Shown: piece by piece, positions 22,801 through 28,062 of the stretch
Layout of the letters: every line of letters begins with the position of its first letter
How positions within the stretch are numbered: position 1 is the stretch's first letter
Assembly: GCA_964441755.1 (NCBI GenBank)
Contig: CAYTVG010000013.1
Coordinates: 62,001 to 126,000, forward strand
Origin: JAUMBM01 sp964441755
GTDB lineage: Bacteria; Bacteroidota; Bacteroidia; Chitinophagales; Saprospiraceae
Direction of reading: 5' to 3'
Length of the DNA: 64,000 bases
Program-made: the position numbers and the translations under genes
The notes under the pieces: model-generated
The model's input: only the letters and a program-made list of their open reading frames with translations
Databases searched by the model: none
What the model was told of the DNA's origin: nothing

Positions 22801-23070
22801 GATGGTTGCCTGTCCGGTGCTGCCTCCTCTGCAACCTACCTGCTGCAAGTTTGTTACCGAGGCCGATAGTCCCGTCATATCCAATGAAGCCTCCGAACCC
22901 GACGGCGAGGCTGAAGCGACAAGTTGATCTGTAGTTCGTTGCTCAATCACGGTACTTACATCATCCTTGTCAGAAGCATCTGATTTCCCCGAAGAGAAGA
23001 ATGCCCCGACAACAACAACGCTCAGTGCAACCGCCGAAAAAAGCCAACTTTGTAAAACTTTGGTCGTCAT
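7843..23070 (-). CDS. Giant mosaic T9SS surface protein, SprB-like, 5,075 aa
   Basis: Predicted cell-surface adhesin or motility-type protein. A signal peptide occupies residues 1 to about 30. Residues about 70-1495 hold some 17 SprB-like repeats of the form C-x-G...GG-x-x-PY-x-Y-x-W...L-x-x-G-x-Y-x-VTVTD. Residues about 1497-1945 hold eight TSP3-like repeats built on DCDxDGLTNxEE. Residues 1950-2430 carry cadherin/VCBS-like modules ending in YEICE-type strands, about 2451-2565 a fibronectin III domain, and 2570-4650 many Ig/HYR-like beta-sandwich modules. A carboxypeptidase-regulatory-like fold (about 4660-4715), a dockerin-like pair (about 4718-4780), a cohesin-like sandwich (about 4800-4960) and a type A T9SS sorting domain (last ~90 residues) follow. 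The frame is uninterrupted. SprB of Flavobacterium is the gliding adhesin, but I see no gliding genes here, so the role (adhesion, matrix or substrate binding) is inferred. The adjacent hybrid regulator may control it. Confidence 0.93.
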   Translation of the reverse strand: MTTKVLQSWLFSAVALSVVVVGAFFSSGKSDASDKDDVSTVIEQRTTDQLVASASPSGSEASLDMTGLSASVTNLQQVGCRGGSTGQATISASGGTPPYSYAWPPGAGGQTTATATGLAAGVYVVTVTDSGQIPDLVSAVSDGHAATPALQETTTVTVTISEPAQALTVTAMSSDVLCFGESSGTASATAAGGTPPYTFLWEGGQTVADATGFAAGEYTVTVTDANGCQASVDVTVEEPPGPLGLILVGIDPLCTNDSNGIIRARPTIQVGEPPAPVTLNINQVNPNCSTGTLGSITASAAGGTGDKEYSLNGGPWSADSVFTNLPLGSYTISARDEKNCAASQVVNLTEASLFDVSLNMVSNISCNGSADGEISITTTGGSGSYNVLWSNSATTNTISNLSSGNYSVTVTSGVSCTETVMATIVEPAVLSANVSNVINITCNGQDNGAATVTGTGGTAPYTYQWPVSAGNLTSSTATGLAGGSYIVTITDARSCTDTVTAVISAPVPLTVTTTHTPVKCYQGNDGTATAIPAGGFAPYTYQWPASADNQTTATAINLVAGSYTVTVTFGDACETATATVVVTQPTGNIAATVTPTNPTCPGDPDPSFWNTSTYGSVAVSVTGGTAPFTYTWAHTVAGGATLGNLAAGTYRVTVSDVNNCLPDVDSATIVAATGTPITVTASKTNANTSTGVLGTIAASASGGTGPYQYSLDDSMYQSSPNFSGLAAAPYFVYARDAAGCKGRVQVFVGDDAPSSTVFISVVNLVCPGDSTGSATFATVFPPPACLGPYTYLWSTGATTPSISNLRAGGYSVTVTGQNGCTSSGSATVFQPLALNMTGAKTDITCFGQTTGSITLTPSGGSGNYSFAWSPNTTDTVATLTNLTAGTYSVTMTDRVCGGTHTASYTIASPTELVVAPAIEYQCNQTTANINANVSGGQTPYTYNWSNDRSTAIVTTLSSGTYTVTVTDANGCRDSSTYNLVVPGEFVAGANVTQPDCSINQTGTIVAAPTGGGTTKTYSLDGQNFQASPTFSNLNQGNYVLRIKDEFNCLVSTTISLIDTATIVAQLDTAIMPSCNGLSDGSATIELISGGGTLIYTWPAAAGSTTGLTATNLAAGTYNVSITSTTGCSAVLPVTVPQPAPLSGVNQITNISCFGEVDGAVSVSGTGGTEPYTFQWPASLGGVTVTTLSDLAAGTYQYTITDANACTATSNVTIIEPTVLESTVSSVRVSCAGGGNGSAVVMATGGTTPYSYNWNTGATTAIISGLSAGTFGATVTDARGCVSEAVSTTSGTMYSLNGGPYQSSGIFTGLPAGTYTVTIRDAVGCMATEMITLNNPTPVTASITSQTNVLCNGNNTGALTVTGSGGAGNYIYEWDAAAGNQTTATVDSLIAGQYSVAVKDTNNCIGPVVTATITQPTVLVATATSVDASCTGDNDGTATATVVGGVSPYTYLWSNGDLNRTTAMPNDLPAGTFSLTVTDANNCTDTLSVQLTDLNAAVDCDMDGLTNGEEVGIGTDPENPDTDGDGINDGTEDLIDSDPLDPCDPVQLPGYVGYVAANTIWGAADCDNDGLTNSEELVEGTDPYNEDTDGDGIHDGPETDNNSNPLDPCDPLQNWGYNGYVATNAIWAAADCDGDGLTNADEITAGTDPYNADTDGDGALDGSDPAALDPCDPYGGGGGLLTRNSLGGLSYDPNNPIWANADCDGDGLTNGQEHTDGTGPYDACSPIQLVGYTGYDATSAVWTAEDCDGDGLTNGEEDTNGTDPFDPCDPVQPAGYTGYVALNPVWGAADCDSDGLTNGEEEVIGSDPYSEDTDGDGVADNDDLAEVEGGDPLDPCVPAQDPGYTGYVAASPVWSAADCDMDGLTNGEEFMEGTDPYNEDTDGDGFSDSTEVNNNTDPLDPCDPRQFAQYAGYVALNAVWAAADCDNDGVTNGDELVEDTDPYAAPLVIEEQYFGPVNGYDGADSIGNILEGTTLNSLPVTTSIVAITVVTPATPVSDGANVPVLNPDGSIDVPPFTPAGVYPIEYQVCEIDNPLNCTTAIVLVDVAAAPIVANQDDASAVIVTSGTTVLSVLDNDLLNGLPVIPSEITLTTPVPLPPGFTLDLATGDVTFDATVMPGTYTILYEICENLNPTNCALQVANITIIANPNPDINATLLGYEVTGDLSTNDEMPEGTVYGPATDDPANPAGGVLNLNPDGTYSFTATAAGIYNYEIEVCSPVEVNLLTSGEDFACTSSVLTITVVDPASPANGPLANTDLGITLVNQPIVLNSLANDDPFLFGMQVDPSTLEEVIPPMNGTISIDPVTGNVTYTPNAGFTGVDFWYCRVCGIQQQPTFSMGPVCVLFRQQVVVYPLGGPNQVLAADDYVSSPSGLTASGNVLLNDQDLYGQMLVVTPRMQTIPGVGTFTIGAEGNYQIMIEPGYLGPLNFEYEVCSQDNPPACSRATIYVLSTSACLTPTNLGAREIAQTTARLSWNFSPDPISGMLDVDDHCWTVTIGGQGYDGNPGQAIQVFTVCEGDPNVTIVNDEVSIPVSGLSPGTCYEFRVTETCNGTGEGPNVSVVSLPGTFCTYDYPATANYTATAPSCPTVSPGFVADGSFTVTVVNSTSCDPGVYNIVVGSPNNGNTPTQSYLNVPAGAYTFTGYAPGTYSVVITETSGNCIQDPAEYPIELDVVVPNGTDVVAPTFVVRDELGNVVNSLTAATLPEGSCSYQLRLYVTDGFDSCDGAIIASNAVTAGAVTVPANINPGSQVSVSTDGAGIYLIDAQLAVGTTTLTISLQDAAGNVTSRSFTVTVTDNIDPVLSLLGNSQYVIPVCSTSTTGMMTVQVDDACDQSIDMNNLVVNFGGATGVVNFTGSNYREYAVTFPAAGSYLVSATYTDADGNVALIDQLITVTQASTGQPPTIMAAAETVTLPTCTTTGSIVYGFTISDDCEAINISGVVFNGGSSGLPTLSGTGFVRTMAAGPNAVYFEVEGMVIAGVHNLSISYGGQTATATLTVTGAANQAADIVMPSNLTFTTASCNTAEERVMITIIDDCDNPLDPSRASFSLCGQPITPVAFDAASGQFEFVFTPTQALNGCQLEATYTDAQGAARTASATITVNVQADTWAPIIVYPSQDIYVTLDACEAPSAVVNFEATATDNCGMASFTVAFSPSVGGATLIPSAGGSRLAVITTPGTYTVLLTATDVNGNVREEDFRIIVTQGPRPVTSLACFSNLNVTLGDDCDLVLTPEMALSGNFGCIDPSTFVVTVADANPANGAVIDGCGSFDYTVTLPAPAPTQGFTAAFAPSNWTVVSGTNGGAVNFTGGTLTLVSPNGTFCAGGQEVSASIAVPTAGALSFNYAWSNTDPNFDFFIVRNGAATLVNTGAATANGVININVQAGDVLIFIARSADCILGSGTATISNFSFLATNPYAGVSFTTCWGRVLVEDKTAPVISCPANTDEAEITFTTSIVSGALQAGDSQLDFSQQPCYLEVLTGSSGPSGGNAAGLRFYDVYSFTVSQSDVYTFDFESTQLTGANGGALGSLYAGSFDAGQPCSNIIAQNDQVFGATTGLFLLSPGVGLGTVNFNPSMRLSLPLQAGQTYTLVTTTTLPGITGSYNWAIYGDNGGQVNGATQLTATERRELICDDLDNLRLGTNVPTMDENGNLTTVPNQWCYRTDRTGNVIMPTNPTRRARMQQLLDVLTLTGYPHAGDNFGGMVSDNCGNLRVCVTEVVNETNNCTASFIDRTFTVSDKLDSNCGGAPMTASCTQRITVRKPNIEDVQFPPVTAYTECDESYPTDASGYPHASHTGYPFIRGAFGNVDLSSSVCNLGATYVNQAYVAGCANTYRITRLWTVLDYCAPLQSRQYNQIVMVGDFSAPILSGPVADYDGNGINDLLTFSTTALSCESYFQLPEPASVTDNCSLTGVTVEVLAGTSGEVVVATGIPTQLVGPIPAGSHRLRYTATDACGNVSRVTVAMQVTDQVAPTAVINDGLNISVNGELVYNSTINVAGMARIQAADIDEGSDDNCSAVRTEVRRRVDGGASYDCLEAFDYNQNGQTLNDEVRLSTQAGAPDGVPGQSFYYTPWQGFIDATCCDVAGTIRIEMRVWDDANGNGVYGRWYDNEDANDDGLADVDLGDNSNMSWLDVLVEDKLNPVCQAPFHITTTCAAIPVGFPSNLSTAWTQNPTLTRQRMEDAFGLATGIDNCVVAQINELAPLDQRDDCGFGMITRRFQVVDGEGLVSLNNCRQVITVNEVHNYEIKFPRDAEADCADANIPTISTNTLGCDLLAISGANGENDEIFAADGNECYKIKRTYRVINWCQWDGETDPVVIRRDEDCDNQGGDEDVWVLVRTVAGAVTTANPWGSVVYLDRDNSEINNNPLLGNNRCQPNPALPRPNGHWANSQVNTELAPNAFGNPQLRSFGYYEYSQFIKVYDSSDPVIAVSAYSSFCSYDNTSCDGTVTIAFSVTDGCGLQGLNTRLYLDANVVDANGDGIVTEPEFSTDAELTATLINLGGGNYRIEGVFPIGRHAFLIHANDGCANEATGVVAVFEVRDCKVSAPVCINGLTATLMPADTDGNGTIDGGMTPVLTAAQFVSSLDGDCSGPLKIAIYAAQLAPGVAPNPTTAGSIQFDCADYQAYGGADGQATVTIYVYAIDGAGNYDYCESYLLLQDPNGLCAPGGSISGAIRTEGSVPVQGVQVSVSGHGSQTVTTGANGTFSFEGLQAGGDYTVTPSLDVNPLNGVTTFDLVLISRHILNIQPLGSPYKLIAADVNRTGTITTLDLIQLRKLILNIDTDFANNTSWRFIPAGYVFPVPTNPWFAAFPEVLNYNNLSAEVLGADFIAVKVGDVNGSAQANLLSVEDRNLNGRFELEVEDVLLKAGELTRVAVRARELAKVQGYQYTLQLNPTAATIEQVLPAAVGEAHLGQRYVSEGSLTSSWNWSTGQADGSVRDEDVLYELVIRAKASVRLREVLSVSSRYTIAEAYGRSGELKEVGIAFTQPNGIQMTNALYQNQPNPFVEETTIRFYLHEGGLTTLNLQDGLGRTLQVMQATLPAGYHEYRVRARELGMTGVVTYTLRCGEYTESKRMIVVE
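17240..18600 (-). repeat. Eight TSP3-like calcium-binding tandem repeats
   Basis: Eight in-frame copies of roughly 55-60 codons. Each has the core DCDxDGLTNxEExxxGTDP, usually DTDGDGxxD, then DPCDP and a linker ending GYxGYVAxNxVWxAAD. The spaced Asp/Asn/Gly pattern is that of calcium-binding thrombospondin type 3 repeats. The DNA copies are recognisably similar (recurring ccattggtcaggcc blocks), which suggests expansion by tandem duplication. Confidence 0.85.
18600..22860 (-). repeat. About 17 SprB-like repeats
   Basis: Imperfect repeats of 75-90 residues, each opening with a single cysteine (SCNG, TCFG and similar), then GG-x-x-PY-x-Y-x-W and a VTVTD/Ixx-P exit. Three to four copies replace the tryptophan strand with a YSLNGGP/YSLDGQ variant, giving an irregular two-type pattern. 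Confidence 0.85.
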
Positions 23071-23200
23071 GAGTATGATTTTTCTTAAAACATGCTAGTT
23101 ACTACAACACAGACTACCCCGGTCTCATGGATTATACACGGAGTATTTGCCCCCTAAACACGGAATGGCAATTACAAAATTGCCACCTAACAGCCCGTAT

Positions 23201-23219
23201 TTGTACACAATTGAATGAT
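23201..23219. promoter_or_regulatory. Candidate operator, giant-gene copy of a shared motif
   Basis: Reads TTGTACAcAAttGAATGAT on the plus strand (upper case shared with 27808-27826). It lies 131-149 nt upstream of the giant gene start. A TCGTACACAGTTG half-copy follows 41 nt away. Confidence 0.45.
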
Positions 23220-23483
23220 TCTGGATTTTTATACTGCGCAATCGTACACAGTTGTATTTATAGATTGGAAAGCAGTTTTTTATGTAAAAAACCTCCACGC
23301 GAAAGCTGCCGTTACGCATTCCACTTCACCCGATACTGTGTCTTGGATTTTCTGATCCGGGACAAAAACGAGGTGTTTTTTGGCACGTTGTTGCTTTGTT
23401 GAAGGGATATACACTGCTTGACTGCAAAGGATAAATCTGCAAAAAAGAACCCTTTTGGGCTTGGTGAGAAAACCCCGAACACG

Positions 23484-23548
23484 GGCTGAGCAGCACAGCT
23501 TGCTGTCTACCCACAAAAGGGTTGGTAACAGGCTGTGCTGCTTATGCC
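23484..23548 (-). terminator. Hairpin downstream of the hybrid regulator gene
   Basis: AGCAGCACAGC (23489-23499) and GCTGTGCTGCT (23532-23542) form a perfect 11-bp stem, extended by GGGC/GCCC outside and separated by a 32-nt loop. It begins 28 nt beyond the regulator stop codon. Confidence 0.5.
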
Positions 23549-23576
23549 CAATCCTGAGATGTCAACCAAAGCCCTG

Positions 23577-26500
23577 TTACAAGTAGTGGGAAGGCGGATG
23601 CCCAAAACGCTTTTTAAATACCTTCACGAAGTGAGATTCGTGTTTCAGCCCAACCAGTTGAATGACCTTTTTCAGGTTCAGGTTTGACTGTGTTTCCATA
23701 TGATATCGGGCTCTTACCAAGCGAGCCTCTAAGATGTACTGATTGGGGCTAAGGCCCGTCAAGCGTTTTGTTTCCTTAAAAAAACTGGTTCTTCCCATGA
23801 GCATGGCCGCTGCAAGCTCATCGACAGAAAAAGTCTCCTTGCTGAGACGTTGATTCGTTTCATGCATGAGTTGCTGAAGCCATGCCTGTTCTGCCTGGAA
23901 TTCGTTCTCAGGCTTTTCCTCTTGGTTGAGAGATACTGATTCATCCGAACGTCTCATCTCATGGCGGCCAATCAATGTCTCTACGGTGGCCAACAAACTA
24001 TGCTCATCAAAAGGCTTGACCAGATAATCGTCGATACCTAATCGCAGGGCTTGCATTTTGTCGTTATCGGCAGCTCTGGCAGTCAACATTAAAACAGGCA
24101 GGGAAGCTGTTTCTCTTTTCTTGAGCAGCGAGGCTTTTAACTGGAAGCCATCCATCGCTGGCATCATCCAGTCTGTGATGATCAATGATGGTTGAAAACC
24201 TGCATTTAATGTATCTAGTGCTGCCTGACCATTGTACGTCTGTCTGATTTCGTAGCTGTCACCGAGCAAATACTCCAGATACTCCTGAAAATCGTAGTTA
24301 TCCTCTACGATGAGTATGCTATAGCCCGTGCGCTGATAGCTGGGCTGCATATCTTTTTCATCCCGCCCCTGACGAATGGGAAGAGAAACAGACGCCATAT
24401 CCTGCGGAGAAGCCGCACGTACAGGCAGGTCAACTCGAAACGTGCTGCCTTCGCCCTCGGTGCTGTCAACCTGTATAGTCCCCCCCAGCATTTCGGTAAG
24501 TTCTTTCACCAATGCCAGTCCGATACCCGTTCCGCCCTCTGCCGGAGCATTGGAATCCGACGTCTGGAAGAACCGCTCAAAAATCTTGTGTACGTCGGCA
24601 GCCCGAATACCTCTGCCAGTATCCGCTACAGCTAACCGGATCCATCCTGCAGATTGTTCCATCAACACATGTACATGCCCGCCTGCGGGTGTAAACTTAA
24701 TTGCGTTGGACAGGAGGTTATTAATGATAATTCTGAACAAGCGACAGTCGAGCATTACTGTTTGTACATCCGCTGTAGTTTTCAGCTCTGAAGATAAGGT
24801 CAGGCCTTTCTGAGATGCCAGCGACTGATACTCCTGCAGCAGCATTTCTACAAAGGCATGCGGCTCAGTGACCTCTTCCCGCTGTTTGATATTGTGGGTT
24901 TCCAGTGTGGTAAGCATGAGTATATCCTCCACCATATCCAGTAATCTGGCAGCATTTTTCTTGGCTATAGAGAGGAGTCCCAATTCACGGCGCGACAATT
25001 TTCGGCTACCCATGAGAAGTCTTACAGGACTCATTACAAGTGCCAGCGGCGTTCTGAACTCATGCGTGACATTGGAAAAAAACAAGGTTTTTTGGCGGTT
25101 GATATATTCAAGTTCCTTAGCCTGCTTTTCAATCAGTAATTTATCTTCATTAATCCTGGCGGTACGTCGTTCGACCTCCTCCTCCAGTTCCAGCTGCCGT
25201 TTACGCGCCTGACGAAGCCTGAACTGCAGCCCCCCGCGAATAGCCAGCACCAGCGCAACCAACAAACCCAACAAAAAAACGGGACTCAGGTAGAATGGCA
25301 ACCTCACTACAATGGGCAGTTCCAGTACTTCGCTTCGATAGGACCCATCTCCCGACACAGCATAAATCTGAAGAATATTAGTTCCATACCCCAATCCCAA
25401 CAGTTGTATAACAGGTGTTTTCGTCTGAACCCAAGCTTCATCAGTGCCCCCGATGCGATAGTTATAAGAAATATTTTCACTTTTACTGAAATCAGGTAGT
25501 GCGAATTGCAGCCGCACGTACTGATCCCCCGGTTTCATAATAATTCGCCTGTCCTTATAGTAATCTGGTAATATATTTCTATTGATATTAACCTCCGACC
25601 CAACCTGAGCAGACATTAGGATTAAGCTCTTGTACCCGACGGCATCTGCTTGTTCTTGCTGATAAAATTGATCGGGGTGAAACGCTGTGACACCATTGAG
25701 CCCACCGAAAAACAAAAACCCCCGGCTGGTTTTCAGATGAGAGATACGATTGAATTCATTATGCGTGATTCCATCCTCGGTGGTAAAGATGCGTTTGGTT
25801 TCTGTTGCAGGATCAAACTGAATCAGTCCGTAATCGCTGCTAAGCCACAGTTTTCCCTTCTTATCGGGGTATACAGCATAGATGGTATTGCTGGGCAGGC
25901 CATCTTTTATTGTATACAATTTGTATTGGTTGCCAGCTTTGTTCCAACGCAACAGTCCCTGCCGGGAAGCAAGCCAATGCGTAGCCTGATCATCCCGAAA
26001 ACCATGGTGAAAATGGATAGCAGGCAGGTAATTCGTCCCCTGCTGCATACTACCGTAGTGCGCCTGAATTCCCTGTTGCCAGTCAAGTAAGTACACACCC
26101 AAGTTGGAGTACAGCCAAGCCTCGCGATCATTGATAGGATCTATATGATAGACAGTAGCCTTTGCCAAGTCCGAAAATTCGTTGTATTTGACAAACGGCT
26201 GGATTGTTCCTGTTTTTTTGTCATATACCCATAGTCCGGAGGAGGCAAAAACAATCTGGCCGGGTCTGCTAATAATAGCCCAGGTATCTTGGTCTTGTAC
26301 TTGCTGCGGGAGATCAAATTCTGTAATCCGACCGCCATCTACCTCATATCGTACCAGCTTATTCAAACACATCCACACTGCATTGTCGGCAGCATCATAG
26401 ACAACAGCCGAAAATTTCTTGGAGGACCTATAAATCACCTCTTGCTGCCAAGTAGCGGGGTTCAACTTGTAGGTAGCGCCCCCTGACTGGATATACACAT

Positions 26501-27662
26501 TTCCTGAAGTATCCTCGGCCATGCCCCGGGAAGAATTCCGGAAATACAGTGGGTCAATCAGTGGATTCAGCCAATTAATCCGTTTAAAGTAGTCGGGAAT
26601 ATACCTGATTTTCTTCAGTCCTTCGAAGGTAGAAATCCAAAGATTTCCCTGTATATCAGTCATCATATCCATAATGCCAGCCAGATTGAACGGCATCAAC
26701 GTGGGTAGTACAGCTACTTGAGGTTGATCTTTCCCTTTGAGCAGCCAGCTCAGCCGGCCTGTCTGGTATCTCCAGAATCCTCCTCTTCGAACGTCAGCTA
26801 CTACCCTGGTGTCAATCATAGAATCCCCGGCCTGCAAGGAAGGAAATGCGGATATGATTTTCTCCATTTTGAAATGACCGCTGCTGTCAACCTCCAGTAT
26901 ACGATCGGCCCCTACCGCAATCATACGCCTGGTAGTGGGCTGATACACTGCGCTGTTGAAATAAGGAATTTCCGCCGCGCCTATTCGTTGCCCGGCATCG
27001 GTCAACAGGAGGACACTGTCTCCCCTGCTGCCTCCCATTTGTGCTTTCATCAGGAAAGCAGCAGAAAAATCAGGGGCTCCGGGCAAACAAAAGCGCCAAT
27101 GATTACGGGTAGGGAGGATGAAAAGGCGCTCCCATTGATTGCCCTTATTTTGCCGCCATACCTCCCTCTTTTCGTTTATAATCCGCAGAAGCCCTTCCTG
27201 GTCGAGCGTGACGTCCACAACCTTACCCAAACGGGCCTCATCGAGGGCGGCATCGGGTAATACAACTTCCCATGTACGAATATTAACCAGCAGAAAAGGC
27301 AGTTCATCATCGTTTTCAAAAAATATCCACAAGCGTCCCTGCCGATCTTCCATTCGTAAAGCAAAACTATTCCGCAGTGGATTAACCGGCCATTCATAGA
27401 CTTTATGCATGGCAAATCCATCGTAGGCATTGAGCCCCACGTCAGATGCCAGCCAGATAATCCCCCTGCTATCCTGAAAAATATCTCTGATGACGTGATG
27501 GTAAAGCCCTGAATTGAGCCCAAACTGCTGGACATCGACCGTACAGAGGGCGTCGTCTGCACTTTGTGCAGTAGCTGTTACACCCATGCACAATGTTGCG
27601 AGCAATGCACTTAGTATGCTTATTCTAAACCATTTACGAATAAAATCGGATTGTTGTAGCAT
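23577..27662 (-). CDS. Hybrid two-component sensor/response regulator (HTCC type)
   Basis: Single-chain sensor-regulator of 1,361 residues spanning the inner membrane. It has a signal peptide (1 to about 32) and a periplasmic sensor of two-component propeller repeats (for example DIFQDSRGIIWLASDVGLN and KGKLWLSSDYGLI). A Y_Y_Y beta-sandwich (about 710-785) and a transmembrane helix (about 790-815) precede HisKA with FSNVTHEFRTPL (His near 867). HATPase (NLLSNAIKF, GTGIGLALV), a receiver with LIITDWMMPAMDG (Asp near 1164) and a C-terminal AraC-type HTH (last ~100 residues) complete it. HTCCs typically bind a sugar fragment outside and activate a utilisation locus. Here the nearest gene is the giant surface protein, and the SusCD locus is some 30 kb away. 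The shared upstream motif suggests it controls the giant gene and itself. Confidence 0.93.
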   Translation of the reverse strand: MLQQSDFIRKWFRISILSALLATLCMGVTATAQSADDALCTVDVQQFGLNSGLYHHVIRDIFQDSRGIIWLASDVGLNAYDGFAMHKVYEWPVNPLRNSFALRMEDRQGRLWIFFENDDELPFLLVNIRTWEVVLPDAALDEARLGKVVDVTLDQEGLLRIINEKREVWRQNKGNQWERLFILPTRNHWRFCLPGAPDFSAAFLMKAQMGGSRGDSVLLLTDAGQRIGAAEIPYFNSAVYQPTTRRMIAVGADRILEVDSSGHFKMEKIISAFPSLQAGDSMIDTRVVADVRRGGFWRYQTGRLSWLLKGKDQPQVAVLPTLMPFNLAGIMDMMTDIQGNLWISTFEGLKKIRYIPDYFKRINWLNPLIDPLYFRNSSRGMAEDTSGNVYIQSGGATYKLNPATWQQEVIYRSSKKFSAVVYDAADNAVWMCLNKLVRYEVDGGRITEFDLPQQVQDQDTWAIISRPGQIVFASSGLWVYDKKTGTIQPFVKYNEFSDLAKATVYHIDPINDREAWLYSNLGVYLLDWQQGIQAHYGSMQQGTNYLPAIHFHHGFRDDQATHWLASRQGLLRWNKAGNQYKLYTIKDGLPSNTIYAVYPDKKGKLWLSSDYGLIQFDPATETKRIFTTEDGITHNEFNRISHLKTSRGFLFFGGLNGVTAFHPDQFYQQEQADAVGYKSLILMSAQVGSEVNINRNILPDYYKDRRIIMKPGDQYVRLQFALPDFSKSENISYNYRIGGTDEAWVQTKTPVIQLLGLGYGTNILQIYAVSGDGSYRSEVLELPIVVRLPFYLSPVFLLGLLVALVLAIRGGLQFRLRQARKRQLELEEEVERRTARINEDKLLIEKQAKELEYINRQKTLFFSNVTHEFRTPLALVMSPVRLLMGSRKLSRRELGLLSIAKKNAARLLDMVEDILMLTTLETHNIKQREEVTEPHAFVEMLLQEYQSLASQKGLTLSSELKTTADVQTVMLDCRLFRIIINNLLSNAIKFTPAGGHVHVLMEQSAGWIRLAVADTGRGIRAADVHKIFERFFQTSDSNAPAEGGTGIGLALVKELTEMLGGTIQVDSTEGEGSTFRVDLPVRAASPQDMASVSLPIRQGRDEKDMQPSYQRTGYSILIVEDNYDFQEYLEYLLGDSYEIRQTYNGQAALDTLNAGFQPSLIITDWMMPAMDGFQLKASLLKKRETASLPVLMLTARAADNDKMQALRLGIDDYLVKPFDEHSLLATVETLIGRHEMRRSDESVSLNQEEKPENEFQAEQAWLQQLMHETNQRLSKETFSVDELAAAMLMGRTSFFKETKRLTGLSPNQYILEARLVRARYHMETQSNLNLKKVIQLVGLKHESHFVKVFKKRFGHPPSHYL

Positions 27663-28062
27663 AAGTAGCCGTAATCCTGTTAGAGAGCATTGAAAACAAA
27701 TTCATATACGAATGAAAAAAAGACTGGGGGAGCACATTCACTGATACCTGCCAGGATGCTGTACAACTATCAAAGTCCCTCAATTTTTTCAAAAAACCCC
27801 AGCGTTTTTGTACAAAAACGAATGATGCCCCGGACTTTTTAGCGCTATTGTACAAACGCCCTATATGCATTTGAGCATCAGAAAATTAATACAATACACC
27901 CATCCCATACAGACCAGATACAGGCAGGATAAGTTCTCAGAATTTCCGGGATTTCGGGAATCTGTCCGCGGTATGAAGCGTGGATTTACGTATTTCTGCA
28001 GGACACAAGAATTTGCAAACCGGGGCTTGTTCAACTATTCGCCAGAAAAAGAATAGGTATCC
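27663..28062. other. 400-bp upstream region of the hybrid regulator
   Basis: No coding sequence is supported. It contains three TGTACAA sites (27760, 27809, 27849), one within an 18-bp perfect palindrome, and the 19-bp motif shared with the giant gene. The remainder, toward the acyltransferase stop at 28063, shows nothing I recognise. Confidence 0.6.
27803..27826. promoter_or_regulatory. Candidate operator with 18-bp palindrome upstream of the regulator
   Basis: Perfect palindrome CGTTTTTGTACAAAAACG (27803-27820), overlapping the shared motif TTGTACAaAAacGAATGAT (27808-27826). It lies 146-164 nt upstream of the regulator ATG. A second copy, AGCGCTATTGTACAAACG, starts exactly 40 nt after AGCGTTTTTGTACAAAAACG. 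Confidence 0.5.

Larger units (their letters stand above)
23071..23576. other. 506-bp upstream region of the giant gene
   Basis: No gene is supported; several short minus-strand frames (for example 23280-23516) lack any signature. It contains the 3' hairpin of the regulator gene (23484-23548), an 8-bp inverted repeat TGGCAATT/AATTGCCA at 23166-23185, the shared 19-bp motif at 23201-23219 and a related TCGTACACAGTTG at 23242-23254. Confidence 0.6.

Noticed and set aside
17240..22860. Repeats considered as a CRISPR array or minisatellite
   Set aside because: Repeats are in frame, 150-270 bp long, diverged and coding; no short identical repeats with unique spacers.
23125..23516. Short minus-strand frames (64 and 78 codons) upstream of the giant gene
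   Set aside because: Overlap the candidate operators and the regulator terminator; composition is AT-rich and without signature.
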